A DNA stretch of 64,000 nucleotides from JAHEEL01 sp942491345 (lineage in GTDB: Bacteria > Actinomycetota > Acidimicrobiia > Spongiisociales > UBA5794): contig CALOAN010000044.1 in assembly GCA_942491345.1 (NCBI GenBank), forward strand, positions 248,001 to 312,000, given 5' to 3'. The notes beneath the pieces were generated by a model. It did not search any database. It was not told where the DNA came from and saw only the letters and a list, made by a program, of their open reading frames with translations. This document shows, in pieces, positions 8,653-17,381 of the stretch. Made by a program: the position numbers and the translations under genes. The number at the start of each line of letters is the position of its first letter. Within the stretch, counting starts at the first letter, position 1.

Positions 8653-9858
8653 ATGACAGAGAGTCTGCCGACCACTGAACCCGGTCTCGGTGAGGACGGC
8701 CAATTCCAGACCGGGCGAGTGGCGTCGATCGCTGCCGGCCACGCCGTCCACGACACGTACACCGCCTTCCTCGCCCCGCTGCTCCCCACCTTCGTTGAGA
8801 AGTTCGCTCTGACCAACGCTGCCGCCGGTCTTCTGGCGGCGTTCCTGCAGCTCCCCTCGCTCTTGCAGCCGGTGATCGGCCATCTCGCCGACCGCACAAC
8901 CATCCGATGGATCGTTGTGCTCGGACCGGGCATCACGGCAACCGCGATGAGCTTCCTGGGCTGGGCCCCCACCTATGCGGCACTTGCCCTCGTACTGCTC
9001 GTCGCCGGATTGAGCGTCGCCGCGTTCCACGCGACTGCGCCGGTCGCCGTGGGGTACCTCTCCGGGAATCGACTCGGTCGCGGCATGGGCTTCTGGATGG
9101 TCGGAGGCGAGATCGGCCGTACGTTGGGACCGCTCATCATCGTCAGCGCGCTCGCCGTGATGTCCCTGAAACAGATTGGGTACCTGTCCATCGCCGGCAT
9201 CGCCACTTCGGCGATTCTCTACTTCCGCCTCCGGGATGTGCCGCTCCAAACTCGCGAGCACGGCGAACAGGTGCCGTGGAGAACCGCCCTGCGGGGGATG
9301 CGCAGCTTCATGCTGGTGCTCGGAAGCCTCACCGTCATGCGCAGCATGATGATGTTGGCAACAACCGTCTTCCTGCCGCTGTACCTCACCGAAAGCGGAT
9401 CGAGCATCTGGCTTGCCGGGGCCGCTCTGTCGATTGTCGAAGCCGCAGGGGTTGCAGGGGCTTTCGCCGGCGGCTGGATCAGCGACCATGTCGGGCGTCG
9501 CGCAGTGCTCATCTTCGGTCAGGTCACGGCCCCTGTGGCACTCCTCCTCTTCCTTGTTGCCGACGGATGGGTGCGGGTTGCAGCACTCCCTCTGATCGGG
9601 TTCTCACTGCTCGCCGTCCCTCCGGTGTTCATGGCCCTCGCACAGGAGCAGGCTCCGAGGAGCCGCGCGCTTGCCAACGGGCTCTACCTCTCGATGTCAA
9701 TGGTGATCCGCTCCATCGCCGCTGTTGTCTACGGCGCGTTTGCCGACCGCTTTGGTCTCGACACTGCCATGGTCATGGGAGCGATCGCCATGTTCGGCGG
9801 CCTCCCCCTCGTATGGCTTCTGTTCCGCCCGACCGTCATGCCCCGCACCAAGCGCTGA
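8653..9858 (+). CDS. MFS transporter, fosmidomycin-resistance (Fsr)-like
   Basis: This 401-residue protein is hydrophobic throughout, with about 12 predicted membrane segments. The start of the first domain (AGHAVHDTYTAFLAPLLP, about residues 28-45) and the GHLADR loop after helix 2 resemble Fsr-type major facilitator proteins. In a catabolic region it may import or export a metabolite; drug resistance should not be inferred from the family name. It is divergent from mmsA and shares the type B palindrome. A TACTGT -10-like box lies at 8610. A copy of the two-hairpin element follows the stop. Confidence 0.8.
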   Translation: MTESLPTTEPGLGEDGQFQTGRVASIAAGHAVHDTYTAFLAPLLPTFVEKFALTNAAAGLLAAFLQLPSLLQPVIGHLADRTTIRWIVVLGPGITATAMSFLGWAPTYAALALVLLVAGLSVAAFHATAPVAVGYLSGNRLGRGMGFWMVGGEIGRTLGPLIIVSALAVMSLKQIGYLSIAGIATSAILYFRLRDVPLQTREHGEQVPWRTALRGMRSFMLVLGSLTVMRSMMMLATTVFLPLYLTESGSSIWLAGAALSIVEAAGVAGAFAGGWISDHVGRRAVLIFGQVTAPVALLLFLVADGWVRVAALPLIGFSLLAVPPVFMALAQEQAPRSRALANGLYLSMSMVIRSIAAVVYGAFADRFGLDTAMVMGAIAMFGGLPLVWLLFRPTVMPRTKR

Positions 9859-10070
9859 AGAACTCCCCCCTCCCCCATGAAGCCTGAATCTGCGGCCTCT
9901 ATGCGGCGATGTCCGGGGTTCCGATTCCGCCGCGACGGGGGAATAGGACAGTGATCTGGGCCCGTCGAATGGAACACAGTCTCACTGACATGCCAATTCG
10001 GCGATCAGCCAAACGGTGCAAAGGCTTCGCGGCGATCCGGATACGAAACACCGTGGAATCAGGCGCAAGC

Positions 10071-10144
10071 GGTGGAGACGCGGCCGAGCTGATGCTCGGT
10101 CGCAGAGGGGGCAGCCTGGGAGCTTGGATCGCGAAGATGAGGTC
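10071..10144 (+). repeat. Two-hairpin intergenic element, locus 2, plus-strand copy
   Basis: Hairpin 1 is truncated to its 3' arm (GTGGAGAC). Hairpin 2 is CCGAGC and GCTCGG around TGAT (10084-10099), followed by TCGCAGAGGGGGC. The tail at 10118-10144 matches locus 1 (6760-6786) base for base over 27 positions. It is oriented with the MFS gene that ends at 9858. The stretch 9859-10070 shows no other recognisable feature. Confidence 0.8.
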
Positions 10145-10174
10145 AGCCGCGGTCACCGAGCGACGATGAACACA

Positions 10175-10240
10175 GCCCCCTCCGCTCCGCTCCGGCCTAG
10201 CGGCCGGTGCTCGCGCCTCCCCCACTGCGTGGGAGAGGCG
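10175..10240 (-). repeat. Two-hairpin intergenic element, locus 2, minus-strand copy
   Basis: Read on the minus strand, hairpin 1 (10215-10239; arms GCCTC/GAGGC and CCCAC/GTGGG, loop GCA) precedes hairpin 2 (10192-10207; CCGGCC and GGCCGG around GCTA) and then GGAGGGGGC. This copy follows the stop of the minus-strand aminotransferase, so the two copies here point toward each other, each behind its own gene. Confidence 0.8.
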
Positions 10241-10260
10241 AAAAGCGTCTTGGCGCGAAC

Positions 10261-11571
10261 TCAGCCTCTCGCTTCGACCAATGCGTCCTCGAAGGCGGTC
10301 AGCGTCTCGGCTACGTCTTCATCGGTGTGAGCCGACGAGATGAACCACGGCTCCTTGGCGTCATCGACCGGCATCACGCCGCGATTGATCATGCCCATGA
10401 CGACCTCGGTGTAGAGATCCTCGTCGTGGCTGGCGGTGTCGCGGTACTCCTTCAACTCGCCGTCGCTGAAGAACACCGAGAACATCGACGGGATCCCGAT
10501 GATTGAAGCCGGCTCGGAATGGTCGGCACAGATCTTGGCAAGCCCGGTCATGAGCGCATTGCCGACCTTGTCGATCTGCGCATAGGGAGCCCCCGTAGAG
10601 AGCTCACCGATAGTTGCGACCGTTGCCGCCGCACCGATTGAGTTGCCCGAATAGGTCCCGGCCTGCATCACGCCACCCTCGGCCCATGCCGACATGACTT
10701 CTTGGCGCCCGCCGATGGCGGCGATCGGATACCCGTTGCCCATCGACTTCGCGTAGGTGCCGATGTCGGGGACGATGCCGAAGTATTCGGCTGCCCCGCC
10801 GAGGCCCATCCGGAACCCGGTCTTCACTTCGTCGAAGATGAGCATCGAACCCCACTCTTCTGTGATGGCTCGGAGACCTTCGAGATACCCGTCGACCGGC
10901 ATGAGGCCGAACACGTTGCCCAGGACCGGCTCAGCGAGGATTGCAGCGATCCGGTGCCCGTCGTTCTGGAACAACCTCTCCATGAAATCGAGGTCGTTGA
11001 ATGGTGCGATTCTGATGTAGTCGCGGATCGTCGGCGGCACGCCGGAAGACACCTCGAACGGCACAGGGGAGCGCCTGCTCCCGAGGTTGCCAACGGGCGA
11101 ACCGGCCGTTGAGTACCCGACGTAGTCGTGGGCACCGTGATAGGCGCCCTCGAACTTCACGATCAGATCCCTGCCGGTGACGGCTCTGGCGAGCCGGATC
11201 GCGTGCATCGTGGCTTCGGTTCCGGTATTGGTGAAACGGAGTGTGTCGATCCAGGGAATGGCATCTCGCATCGCTTCGGCAGCCTGGACTTCGATCGCCG
11301 TTGTCATGGCGAAAACGGTTCCTCGCGAGGCTGCTTCGGACACGGCATCGACCACGGGCTGATGGCCGTGTCCGAGGATGATGGGTCCAAATCCGAGCTG
11401 GTAGTCGATGTACCGTTTCCCGTCCATGTCGAATGCGTACGCACCTTCGCCGCGATCGATGACGAGCGTGTCTTCGTCACCCCAGTACCGGAAGCCGCTC
11501 GACACTCCGTTGACAAGCGCCTTGTTCGCGCGCGCAAACCATTCAGCTGTCTTGGGACCCTGAAGACTCAT
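10261..11571 (-). CDS. Class III aminotransferase, glutamate-1-semialdehyde aminomutase-like
   Basis: This PLP enzyme has 436 residues. Conserved parts include the TNTGTEATMHAIRLARA phosphate-binding region near residue 115, FDEVKTGFR near residue 230 and the Schiff-base Lys in AKSMGNGYP near residue 260. It resembles HemL, but the surroundings (aldehyde dehydrogenases, polyamine-type transporter, PuuB-like oxidase) favour an omega-amino acid or beta-alanine transaminase over haem synthesis. ATG at 11571 is chosen because the family begins near this point and GGAAGG lies upstream; a longer frame reaches 11604. It is divergent from the aldehyde dehydrogenase gene. Confidence 0.85.
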   Translation of the reverse strand: MSLQGPKTAEWFARANKALVNGVSSGFRYWGDEDTLVIDRGEGAYAFDMDGKRYIDYQLGFGPIILGHGHQPVVDAVSEAASRGTVFAMTTAIEVQAAEAMRDAIPWIDTLRFTNTGTEATMHAIRLARAVTGRDLIVKFEGAYHGAHDYVGYSTAGSPVGNLGSRRSPVPFEVSSGVPPTIRDYIRIAPFNDLDFMERLFQNDGHRIAAILAEPVLGNVFGLMPVDGYLEGLRAITEEWGSMLIFDEVKTGFRMGLGGAAEYFGIVPDIGTYAKSMGNGYPIAAIGGRQEVMSAWAEGGVMQAGTYSGNSIGAAATVATIGELSTGAPYAQIDKVGNALMTGLAKICADHSEPASIIGIPSMFSVFFSDGELKEYRDTASHDEDLYTEVVMGMINRGVMPVDDAKEPWFISSAHTDEDVAETLTAFEDALVEARG

Positions 11572-11719
11572 CTTGCTCACCCTTCCATGGGGGACCCGCG
11601 GCACGGTGCCACGCGGCCAGCGTCAACGCCGATCATACCGGCTGGGGCCGATCCTCGAATCACGGGGCGAAGGCGCGCCAGCCCCATGGGTCGAACCCTC
11701 AGGCGCCCGATCAATCGAC

Positions 11720-11725
11720 TACATT
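11720..11725 (+). promoter_or_regulatory. Probable -10 box of the ALDH-pot operon
   Basis: TACATT lies 37 bases before the TTG start at 11762, and an AAGGAGA ribosome site follows it. The preceding TCAATCGA only partly resembles the ATCGAT palindromes found elsewhere and is not called as an operator. Confidence 0.35.
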
Positions 11726-11761
11726 GCGGGCCAACGTCGCCACACAACAAAGGAGACCGGC

Positions 11762-13201
11762 TTGGCCCGGGATCTTGATATCTACCTCGCGGGTGAATGG
11801 AGCCCGGGGACCGGGGATGAGTATCGCGAGATCACCAGCCCCGGTTCCGGTGAACACATTGCGACGGTTCCTCTCGCTTCTCGCTCCGATATCGATCGGG
11901 CCGTGAAAGCCGCTCGAGTGGCCCAGGACGACTTCCGGCACTGGACGGCAATCGAGCGAGCGGCCCTCCTCCATCGCATCGCCGAAGCGGTGGCAGAGAA
12001 TATCGACGAGATCGCTCGGATTCAGACACTCGAGCAGGGCAAGCCGTATCACGAAGAGTCCCTTGCCGACATCGCAGAGGCGAACCAGTACTTCCTGAAT
12101 GCCGCTGAGGACGTGAAGCGCCTCACCGGGAGTGTCATCCCGACCTCCGACCGCAACAAGCGCATGTTCACTTTCCATCGCCCGGTCGGTGTCTGGGCTG
12201 CGATCACGCCGTGGAACTTCCCGGTCACGATCCCCCTCGAATACATCGGACCTGGGCTCGCCGCAGGGAACGCGGTCATCGCAAAACCTCCGGACTTCAC
12301 CTCGTGGGGGCTCCTGAAACTCGCAGAGGCCTTCGATGCTGCCGGCGTGCCGAAAGGTCTCGTGTCGATCATCCCGGGAGGCAGCGAGATCGGGGAAGCC
12401 TTGGTGACCCACCCAGGAATCGATGCCATCGGCTTCACCGGTTCGTCGGCAACCGGGAGACGAATCCTCTCGCAGATGGGGATCAAACGGTCGGTCATGG
12501 AGATGTCGGGCAACGGCCCCACCATCGTCACCGAAGACGCGAACCTCGAGGCCGCTGCCGAGCTCGCCGTCTTCGGCGCCCGCTACAACGCAGGGCAGGT
12601 GTGCTGCGCAACCGAGAAAGTGATCGTCCTCGAGTCGGCGCACGACGAGTTCGTCGAGCGGGCGCTCATTCACGCATCCCAAATCGTCCTGGGCGATCCG
12701 TTCGACGAAGCCACGACCATGGGCCCACTCAACAACGAGCCGACTGCGCACAAGATGGACCTCCACGTCGCCGACGCGCGCGAGCGCGGCGCGAGCGTCC
12801 TCACAGGTGGCATGCGCGCTCCAGGGTTCCCGACCGATCTCTACTACGAATTCACGATGATCGACGCCGTACCGGAAGATGCCCTGGTGTCACGCGACGA
12901 AACGTTCGGCCCGGTCCTGCCGGTGGTCACCGCTCGAGACGACGAAGAGGCGATCGCCATCACGGCTCGCGGCGACCTCGGCCTTCAAGCAGCCGTCTTT
13001 ACCTCGTCGATCGACAAGGCCTTCTGGTACACCGACCGCATCCGATCCGGCACGGTGGTCATCAACGACTCAACAGACTTCTGGGAGACGTTCCAGCCGT
13101 TCGGAGGAGCGGCGGGCACGGCATCCGGTTGGGGCAGGGGAACCATCGACGACTTCACCGACCTTCAGACGATGGTGATCGACATAGGGAAGGTGAGATG
13201 A
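11762..13201 (+). CDS. NAD-dependent aldehyde dehydrogenase
   Basis: This 479-residue protein is a standard ALDH-superfamily enzyme that oxidises an aldehyde to a carboxylate. Visible elements are the ITPWNFP segment near residue 150, the FTGSSATG nucleotide loop near residue 225, the general-base Glu in EMSGNGP near residue 248 and the catalytic Cys in GQVCCATEK near residue 282. The TTG at 11762 is chosen because AAGGAGA sits six bases before it; the frame extends upstream without a better start. It overlaps potA by four bases, so it is the first gene of the transporter operon. An aminoaldehyde substrate is inferred from that context. Confidence 0.9.
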   Translation: MARDLDIYLAGEWSPGTGDEYREITSPGSGEHIATVPLASRSDIDRAVKAARVAQDDFRHWTAIERAALLHRIAEAVAENIDEIARIQTLEQGKPYHEESLADIAEANQYFLNAAEDVKRLTGSVIPTSDRNKRMFTFHRPVGVWAAITPWNFPVTIPLEYIGPGLAAGNAVIAKPPDFTSWGLLKLAEAFDAAGVPKGLVSIIPGGSEIGEALVTHPGIDAIGFTGSSATGRRILSQMGIKRSVMEMSGNGPTIVTEDANLEAAAELAVFGARYNAGQVCCATEKVIVLESAHDEFVERALIHASQIVLGDPFDEATTMGPLNNEPTAHKMDLHVADARERGASVLTGGMRAPGFPTDLYYEFTMIDAVPEDALVSRDETFGPVLPVVTARDDEEAIAITARGDLGLQAAVFTSSIDKAFWYTDRIRSGTVVINDSTDFWETFQPFGGAAGTASGWGRGTIDDFTDLQTMVIDIGKVR

Positions 13202-14271
13202 CCGCGGCCGTCAGCATCCGGGGAGTCACGAAGCGTTTCGGCACCGATGTAACCGCCGTTGACGACGTCACGCTCGACATCGCGGACGGCGAGTTCTTCT
13301 CGCTGCTCGGCCCCTCCGGATGCGGCAAGACCACCATGCTCCGCATGGTCGCGGGCCTCGAGTTCCCCACCGAGGGCAGTATCCAGGTGTTCGGCGAGGA
13401 AATGGCGCTTCGTCCGCCGAACAAGCGGCCGATCAACACCGTGTTCCAGTCCTATGCGCTGTTCCCCCACATGACGGTCGAGAAGAACGTGGGGTTCGGT
13501 CCACAAATGCGCAACGTGCCCAAGGACGAGATCGCTACCCAGGTTACTCAGGCGATCAAGGCCGTCCATCTCGAGGGTATGGAAGGGCGCAAGCCGAATC
13601 AACTCTCGGGCGGCCAGCAGCAGCGCGTGGCGCTCGCCCGGGCCCTCGTGAACAGGCCGAAGGTCCTCCTGCTCGACGAGCCACTCGGCGCACTCGACCT
13701 CAAGCTGCGTCAAGCCATGCAGATCGAACTCAAGGACATCCAGTCCGAGGTCGGCATCACCTTCATCTACGTGACCCACGACCAAGAAGAGGCCCTCACA
13801 ATGTCCGATCGGATCGGCGTGATGGATTTCGGCAAGCTTCTTCAAGTCGGCACGCCCGAAGAGATCTACGAACATCCGGTCAATCGGTTCGTCGCCGAGT
13901 TCATCGGCGAGACGAACTTCATCGACGGCACCGTCACGAACGACCGGCGGATCCGGATCGGAGAAGGCGAGCTCGTCTATGCCCGCTGCAACGCGTCGGC
14001 CGGGACCGACGTGACACTCACCCTCCGACCCGAGAAGGTTCAGATCCACACTCCCAACGCTCCGGACATTCCTCCGGAGCGGAACCAGATTCCTGCCACG
14101 ATCGTCCGCCAGCTCTACTTCGGCGAGTCGATCTACTACGAGATCGAGATCCCCGGCGGCGAAGTGATCGACGCCCGCCTCGAGAACATCCCGTCGCTCC
14201 GTCGCTGGAAGGCCGGAGAAGAGGTAGTGGTGAGCTTCCATCGGGAGGCTGCGGAAGCGCTCACGTCATGA
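13198..14271 (+). CDS. potA: Spermidine/putrescine-type ABC transporter, ATP-binding protein
   Basis: This 357-residue ATPase drives the PotABCD-type importer. Walker A is GPSGCGKTT near residue 38, the ABC signature LSGGQQQR near residue 137, Walker B LLLDEP just after it, and the switch His is in VTHDQEEA. A C-terminal TOBE-type domain (about residues 240-357) contains LRPEKVQI. It starts inside the aldehyde dehydrogenase stop (ATGA) and ends inside the potB start (ATGA). The transporter's real substrate could be any amine or similar cation. Confidence 0.93.
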   Translation: MTAAVSIRGVTKRFGTDVTAVDDVTLDIADGEFFSLLGPSGCGKTTMLRMVAGLEFPTEGSIQVFGEEMALRPPNKRPINTVFQSYALFPHMTVEKNVGFGPQMRNVPKDEIATQVTQAIKAVHLEGMEGRKPNQLSGGQQQRVALARALVNRPKVLLLDEPLGALDLKLRQAMQIELKDIQSEVGITFIYVTHDQEEALTMSDRIGVMDFGKLLQVGTPEEIYEHPVNRFVAEFIGETNFIDGTVTNDRRIRIGEGELVYARCNASAGTDVTLTLRPEKVQIHTPNAPDIPPERNQIPATIVRQLYFGESIYYEIEIPGGEVIDARLENIPSLRRWKAGEEVVVSFHREAAEALTS

Positions 14272-15165
14272 CGATGCTCGAAGACCCCCCGCCGGAGGTC
14301 GCGACCCCCGACCTCGAGAAGAAAGCAGAACGGGCAGAGGGCTGGCGGGGCTTCTTCACCGCCCTGCCCACCTATGCCTATCTCGTGTTCTTCTTCGTCC
14401 TCCCGCTCATCATCATCGTGGTGTTCTCATTCACCGAGCGGAGCAGGACCGGGAAGCCACTTCTCGGAGAGTGGACACTCGAGTGGTGGATCAAGCTCGG
14501 CGAACCCCTCGTGCGAACGGTCGCCGCGCGCAGCCTCTGGCTCGCGTTCCTCAACACGGTGTTCTGCCTCCTCATCGGCTACCCGTTCGCCTACTGGATC
14601 GCCACACGCAAGCGGGCAATGACCCGCAACTTCCTCCTCGTTCTCGTCCTCATCCCGTTCTGGTCGAACTTCCTCGTCCGCACCTATGCGTGGCGGACGC
14701 TCCTCGACTCGAATGGCCTCGTCACCGAGATCGGCGAGTGCGACCGGACTCTGGGGCAAGATGCTGTTCACCGAACCCGCGGTCTTCATCGGGCTCCTCT
14801 ACGGCTATCTGCCGTTCATGGTCCTCCCTCTCTACGCCGCCATCGAGCACCTCGACTGGAACCTCGTCGAGGCGGCGCGGGACCTCTACGCGAGTGCGTG
14901 GAAGGCATTCACGAAGGTCACGCTTCCGCTCTCGAAGCCGGGCATCATCGCCGGGTCGATCCTGGTCTTCATACCCAGCCTCGGCGCATACGTCACGCCC
15001 GACCTCCTCGGCGGAGCGAAGACCACCCTGCTCGGCAACTACATCGTCACCCAGTTCAAGTCGGGAAGAAACTGGCCGTTTGGCGCAACCCTCTCGGTGA
15101 CGATCCTCGCCGTGATGATGGTTGCCACCGTCATCTACTTCCGAAAGGGAGGGAGGACGCTATGA
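14268..15165 (+). pseudogene. potB: PotB-like permease with a one-base frameshift
   Basis: The N-terminal part (14268 to about 14738) encodes a permease start with the first membrane segment near residue 35 and ends in-frame at NGLVTEIGE. The rest (from about 14740 to 15165) continues one frame over as ATGLWGKMLFTEPAVFIGLL and runs through the EAA-loop region to a stop overlapping the potC ATG. Skipping one base near 14739 joins the two parts exactly, so an extra base is the simplest reading. It may be a real mutation or an assembly error. The other genes of the operon are intact, which favours an error or a very recent mutation. Confidence 0.8.
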
Positions 15166-15992
15166 GCGTGCAGCAAGGCACCGCCCATCGGCCGTGGGTA
15201 GACCGCCTCCTCAGTATCAACGGCTGGCTCGTCTTCGGCTTCCTCTACTTGCCCATCCTCATCCTCGTGATCTACTCGTTCTCAGACAGTCGGAACGTTG
15301 GCGACTGGGGCGGGTTCACGCTGAAGTGGTACGACCGAATGTTCAACAATCCCGAGATGATGAACGCCCTGGGGAACTCCGTGAAGGTCGCCATCGTCTC
15401 GACGCTTGTTGCCACCGTGCTCGGCACGATGGCCGGCATTGCCCTCGATCGGTATCGCAAGTGGTTGGGGAAGCAGGCGTTCGACGTGATTCTCTACCTC
15501 CCCGTCATCATTCCCGAGGTGACGATGGGTGCAATGCTGCTCATTTGGTTCACACAGGTGCTCCCGATCAACCTCAGCATCTGGACGATCATCCTCGGCC
15601 ACATCGCCTTCTCGGCGTCGTTCGTCGCGATCGTCGTGCGAGCACGCCTCGGAAACCTCGACGACTCGCTCGAGGAGGCAGCGATGGACCTCTATGCGAA
15701 CCGTTGGACGACATTCCGAAGGATCACCCTCCCGCTCATCATGCCGGGTGTCCTGGGCGGTGCGCTGCTCGCTCTCACCCTCTCCCTCGACGACGTGATC
15801 ATCACTGAGTTCGTCCAGGGACCGGGCGCCAACCTCCTGCCGGTCTACGTGTTCGGATTGATCAGGAGGCAGGTGACGCCAGAAATCAACGCGGTTTCGA
15901 CACTCATGCTGGCGATCTCAATGGTGCTCGTCTTCATCTCGCTTGGATTCCAGGCGACGACGGGGATGGGCAGAAGCAACAAGGAGGAATAG
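15162..15992 (+). CDS. potC: Spermidine/putrescine-type ABC transporter, permease
   Basis: This is the second membrane subunit of the PotABCD-type importer, 276 residues with about six membrane segments. The EAA loop that contacts PotA is visible as LEEAAMDLYANRW near residue 172. The ATG overlaps the potB stop (ATGA). The frame that carries the potB N-terminal part stays open through this gene, so ribosomes that do not change frame in potB would read on into potC. Three bases separate it from the substrate-binding gene. Confidence 0.92.
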   Translation: MSVQQGTAHRPWVDRLLSINGWLVFGFLYLPILILVIYSFSDSRNVGDWGGFTLKWYDRMFNNPEMMNALGNSVKVAIVSTLVATVLGTMAGIALDRYRKWLGKQAFDVILYLPVIIPEVTMGAMLLIWFTQVLPINLSIWTIILGHIAFSASFVAIVVRARLGNLDDSLEEAAMDLYANRWTTFRRITLPLIMPGVLGGALLALTLSLDDVIITEFVQGPGANLLPVYVFGLIRRQVTPEINAVSTLMLAISMVLVFISLGFQATTGMGRSNKEE

Positions 15993-15995
15993 AAC

Positions 15996-17216
15996 ATGAA
16001 ACGACTCTTGATTCTGATTGCTGTGGTGGCGATGCTCGCCGCGGCGTGTAGCAGTGACTCGGACGACGAGACCACAACCACCGCTGCATCGGGGACCGAC
16101 GAGACCACAACCACGGCTGCGACGGACTCTGGCGGTAGCGATCTCGATGCGATGATCGCAGCGTGTGAGCCGGAGCAGACCGACGGTGACCTGAACTTCT
16201 ACAACTGGACAGAATACATTCCCTACGGATCCGCGGCGGAGGACTACGAAGTCACCGACCTCGTCGCGTTGTTCGAGGAAACGTACGGCGTCAAGATCAT
16301 CCAGACCTTCTATGAAGACAACGAGACGATGCTCGCCCAGATCGAGGCCGGCGGGGCCCCATACGACCTGATCGTGCCGTCCGACTACATGGTCTCGACG
16401 ATGGCGGATCCGGAAGTCGCCCTGTTGGCCAAGTTGAACAAGGCAGCGATCCCGAATCTGGTCAACATCGACCCGCTGTTCACCGGAATGCCGTTCGATC
16501 CGACCGGCGACTACTCGGTGCCGTACCAGGCGGGTACCAGCGGCCTTGGCTTTGCGTATGAGTACGTCGACGATTCCGAAGGAATCTCATGGGGTCTGGT
16601 CTTCGACCCGGAGATGAGCGAACCCTACGCCGGACTGATCTCGATGCTCAACGACGAGCGAGAGACGCTCGGCGCGGCACTCAAGTATCTCGGATACTCG
16701 GTCAACACCACCGATCAGGCCGAACTCGACGAGGCGACAGAGATCCTCGCAGCAGCGAACTCGCGTATCGCTGCCTACGACTCCGCGGCCTTCGATGACC
16801 TGCTCGTTGCAGGCGAAACGGTGGTCGCTCACGGATGGAACGGCGGATTCTTCGGATCATTCGACGAGATATCAACGGACGACTACGACGCCTATGAGGA
16901 CTTCGGTTATGCCGTCCCCACGGAGGGCGGGATCATCTGGGTCGATCTCATGGCAATCCCCGTGACGGCGGAACATCCGTGTACCGCGCTTACGTTCATC
17001 AACTTCATCCTCGACCCCGAGGTCGGTGGCGAGTTGACGAACTACACGTACTACATGAGCCCGAACTTGGCGGCCTACGAGTACATCGATCCGGAGATCC
17101 TCGAAGACCCGTCGATCTTCCCGGATGAGGAGACAATGAATAATCTCGAGTTCATCGCGGACGTCGGTGACTTCTCGCTCAACTACGCCGACGCATTCGC
17201 CCAAGCGAAGGGCTAG
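15996..17216 (+). CDS. potD: Spermidine/putrescine-type substrate-binding lipoprotein
   Basis: This 406-residue extracytoplasmic binding protein has a lipoprotein signal with LAAAC (Cys 18) followed by a Thr/Ala/Asp-rich linker (ETTTTAASGTDETTTTAA) to about residue 50. The mature domain begins LNFYNWTEYIP, the typical start of the PotD/PotF fold, and contains YDLIVPSDYMV near residue 123. AAGGAGG lies before the ATG. It closes the ALDH-potABCD operon, and a hairpin terminator follows. Confidence 0.92.
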   Translation: MKRLLILIAVVAMLAAACSSDSDDETTTTAASGTDETTTTAATDSGGSDLDAMIAACEPEQTDGDLNFYNWTEYIPYGSAAEDYEVTDLVALFEETYGVKIIQTFYEDNETMLAQIEAGGAPYDLIVPSDYMVSTMADPEVALLAKLNKAAIPNLVNIDPLFTGMPFDPTGDYSVPYQAGTSGLGFAYEYVDDSEGISWGLVFDPEMSEPYAGLISMLNDERETLGAALKYLGYSVNTTDQAELDEATEILAAANSRIAAYDSAAFDDLLVAGETVVAHGWNGGFFGSFDEISTDDYDAYEDFGYAVPTEGGIIWVDLMAIPVTAEHPCTALTFINFILDPEVGGELTNYTYYMSPNLAAYEYIDPEILEDPSIFPDEETMNNLEFIADVGDFSLNYADAFAQAKG

Positions 17217-17227
17217 TCGGACGACGG

Positions 17228-17259
17228 CGAGGCGGGGTGGTCATGGCCGCCCCGTCTCG
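17228..17259 (+). terminator. Hairpin terminator after potD
   Basis: A 10-bp stem (CGAGGCGGGG with CCCCGTCTCG, one G-T wobble) encloses a 12-base loop, starting 11 bases after the potD stop. No T-run follows, as is common in actinobacterial terminators. Confidence 0.6.
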
Positions 17260-17267
17260 TGAGCGGT

Positions 17268-17326
17268 AGCAAGACAAGAGACTTGAGACATGAGACTGTC
17301 TCGGGTCTCGGGTCTCGGGTCTTGCT
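17268..17326 (+). repeat. Heptad-patterned inverted repeat
   Basis: Two 29-base arms (17268-17296 and 17298-17326) are separated by one base. The arms pair as AGCAAGAC/GTCTTGCT, then three GAGAC/GTCTC blocks at 7-base spacing, each separated by a 2-base mismatch (TT, AA or AT opposite GG). The result is a long stem with regular internal loops. It follows the potD terminator and ends before the amidohydrolase promoter. The unit resembles the one-sided heptads at 6788-6836. Confidence 0.75.
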
Positions 17327-17368
17327 ACTTGCTTCTCCTTCCGGGAGAACGCGCCTGGCGCGCTCAGG

Positions 17369-17374
17369 TACCAT
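17369..17374 (+). promoter_or_regulatory. -10 box of a leaderless promoter
   Basis: TACCAT ends seven bases before the amidohydrolase ATG, which places the expected transcript start at the start codon. No ribosome site is present, which supports leaderless expression. Confidence 0.5.
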
Positions 17375-17381
17375 CTGATCC

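Noticed and set aside
8653..9858. Fosmidomycin resistance gene
   Set aside because: The resemblance is at family level only; the setting is catabolic, and many such transporters have no resistance role.
10141..10170. Promoter or small RNA between the two inverted element copies
   Set aside because: No -10 box or defined hairpin is visible in this short spacer.
13320..15992. An 890-codon open frame spanning potA to potC
   Set aside because: It is off-frame through potA, in frame with the first half of potB, off-frame through the rest of potB and in frame with potC. It is a by-product of the potB frameshift, not one protein.
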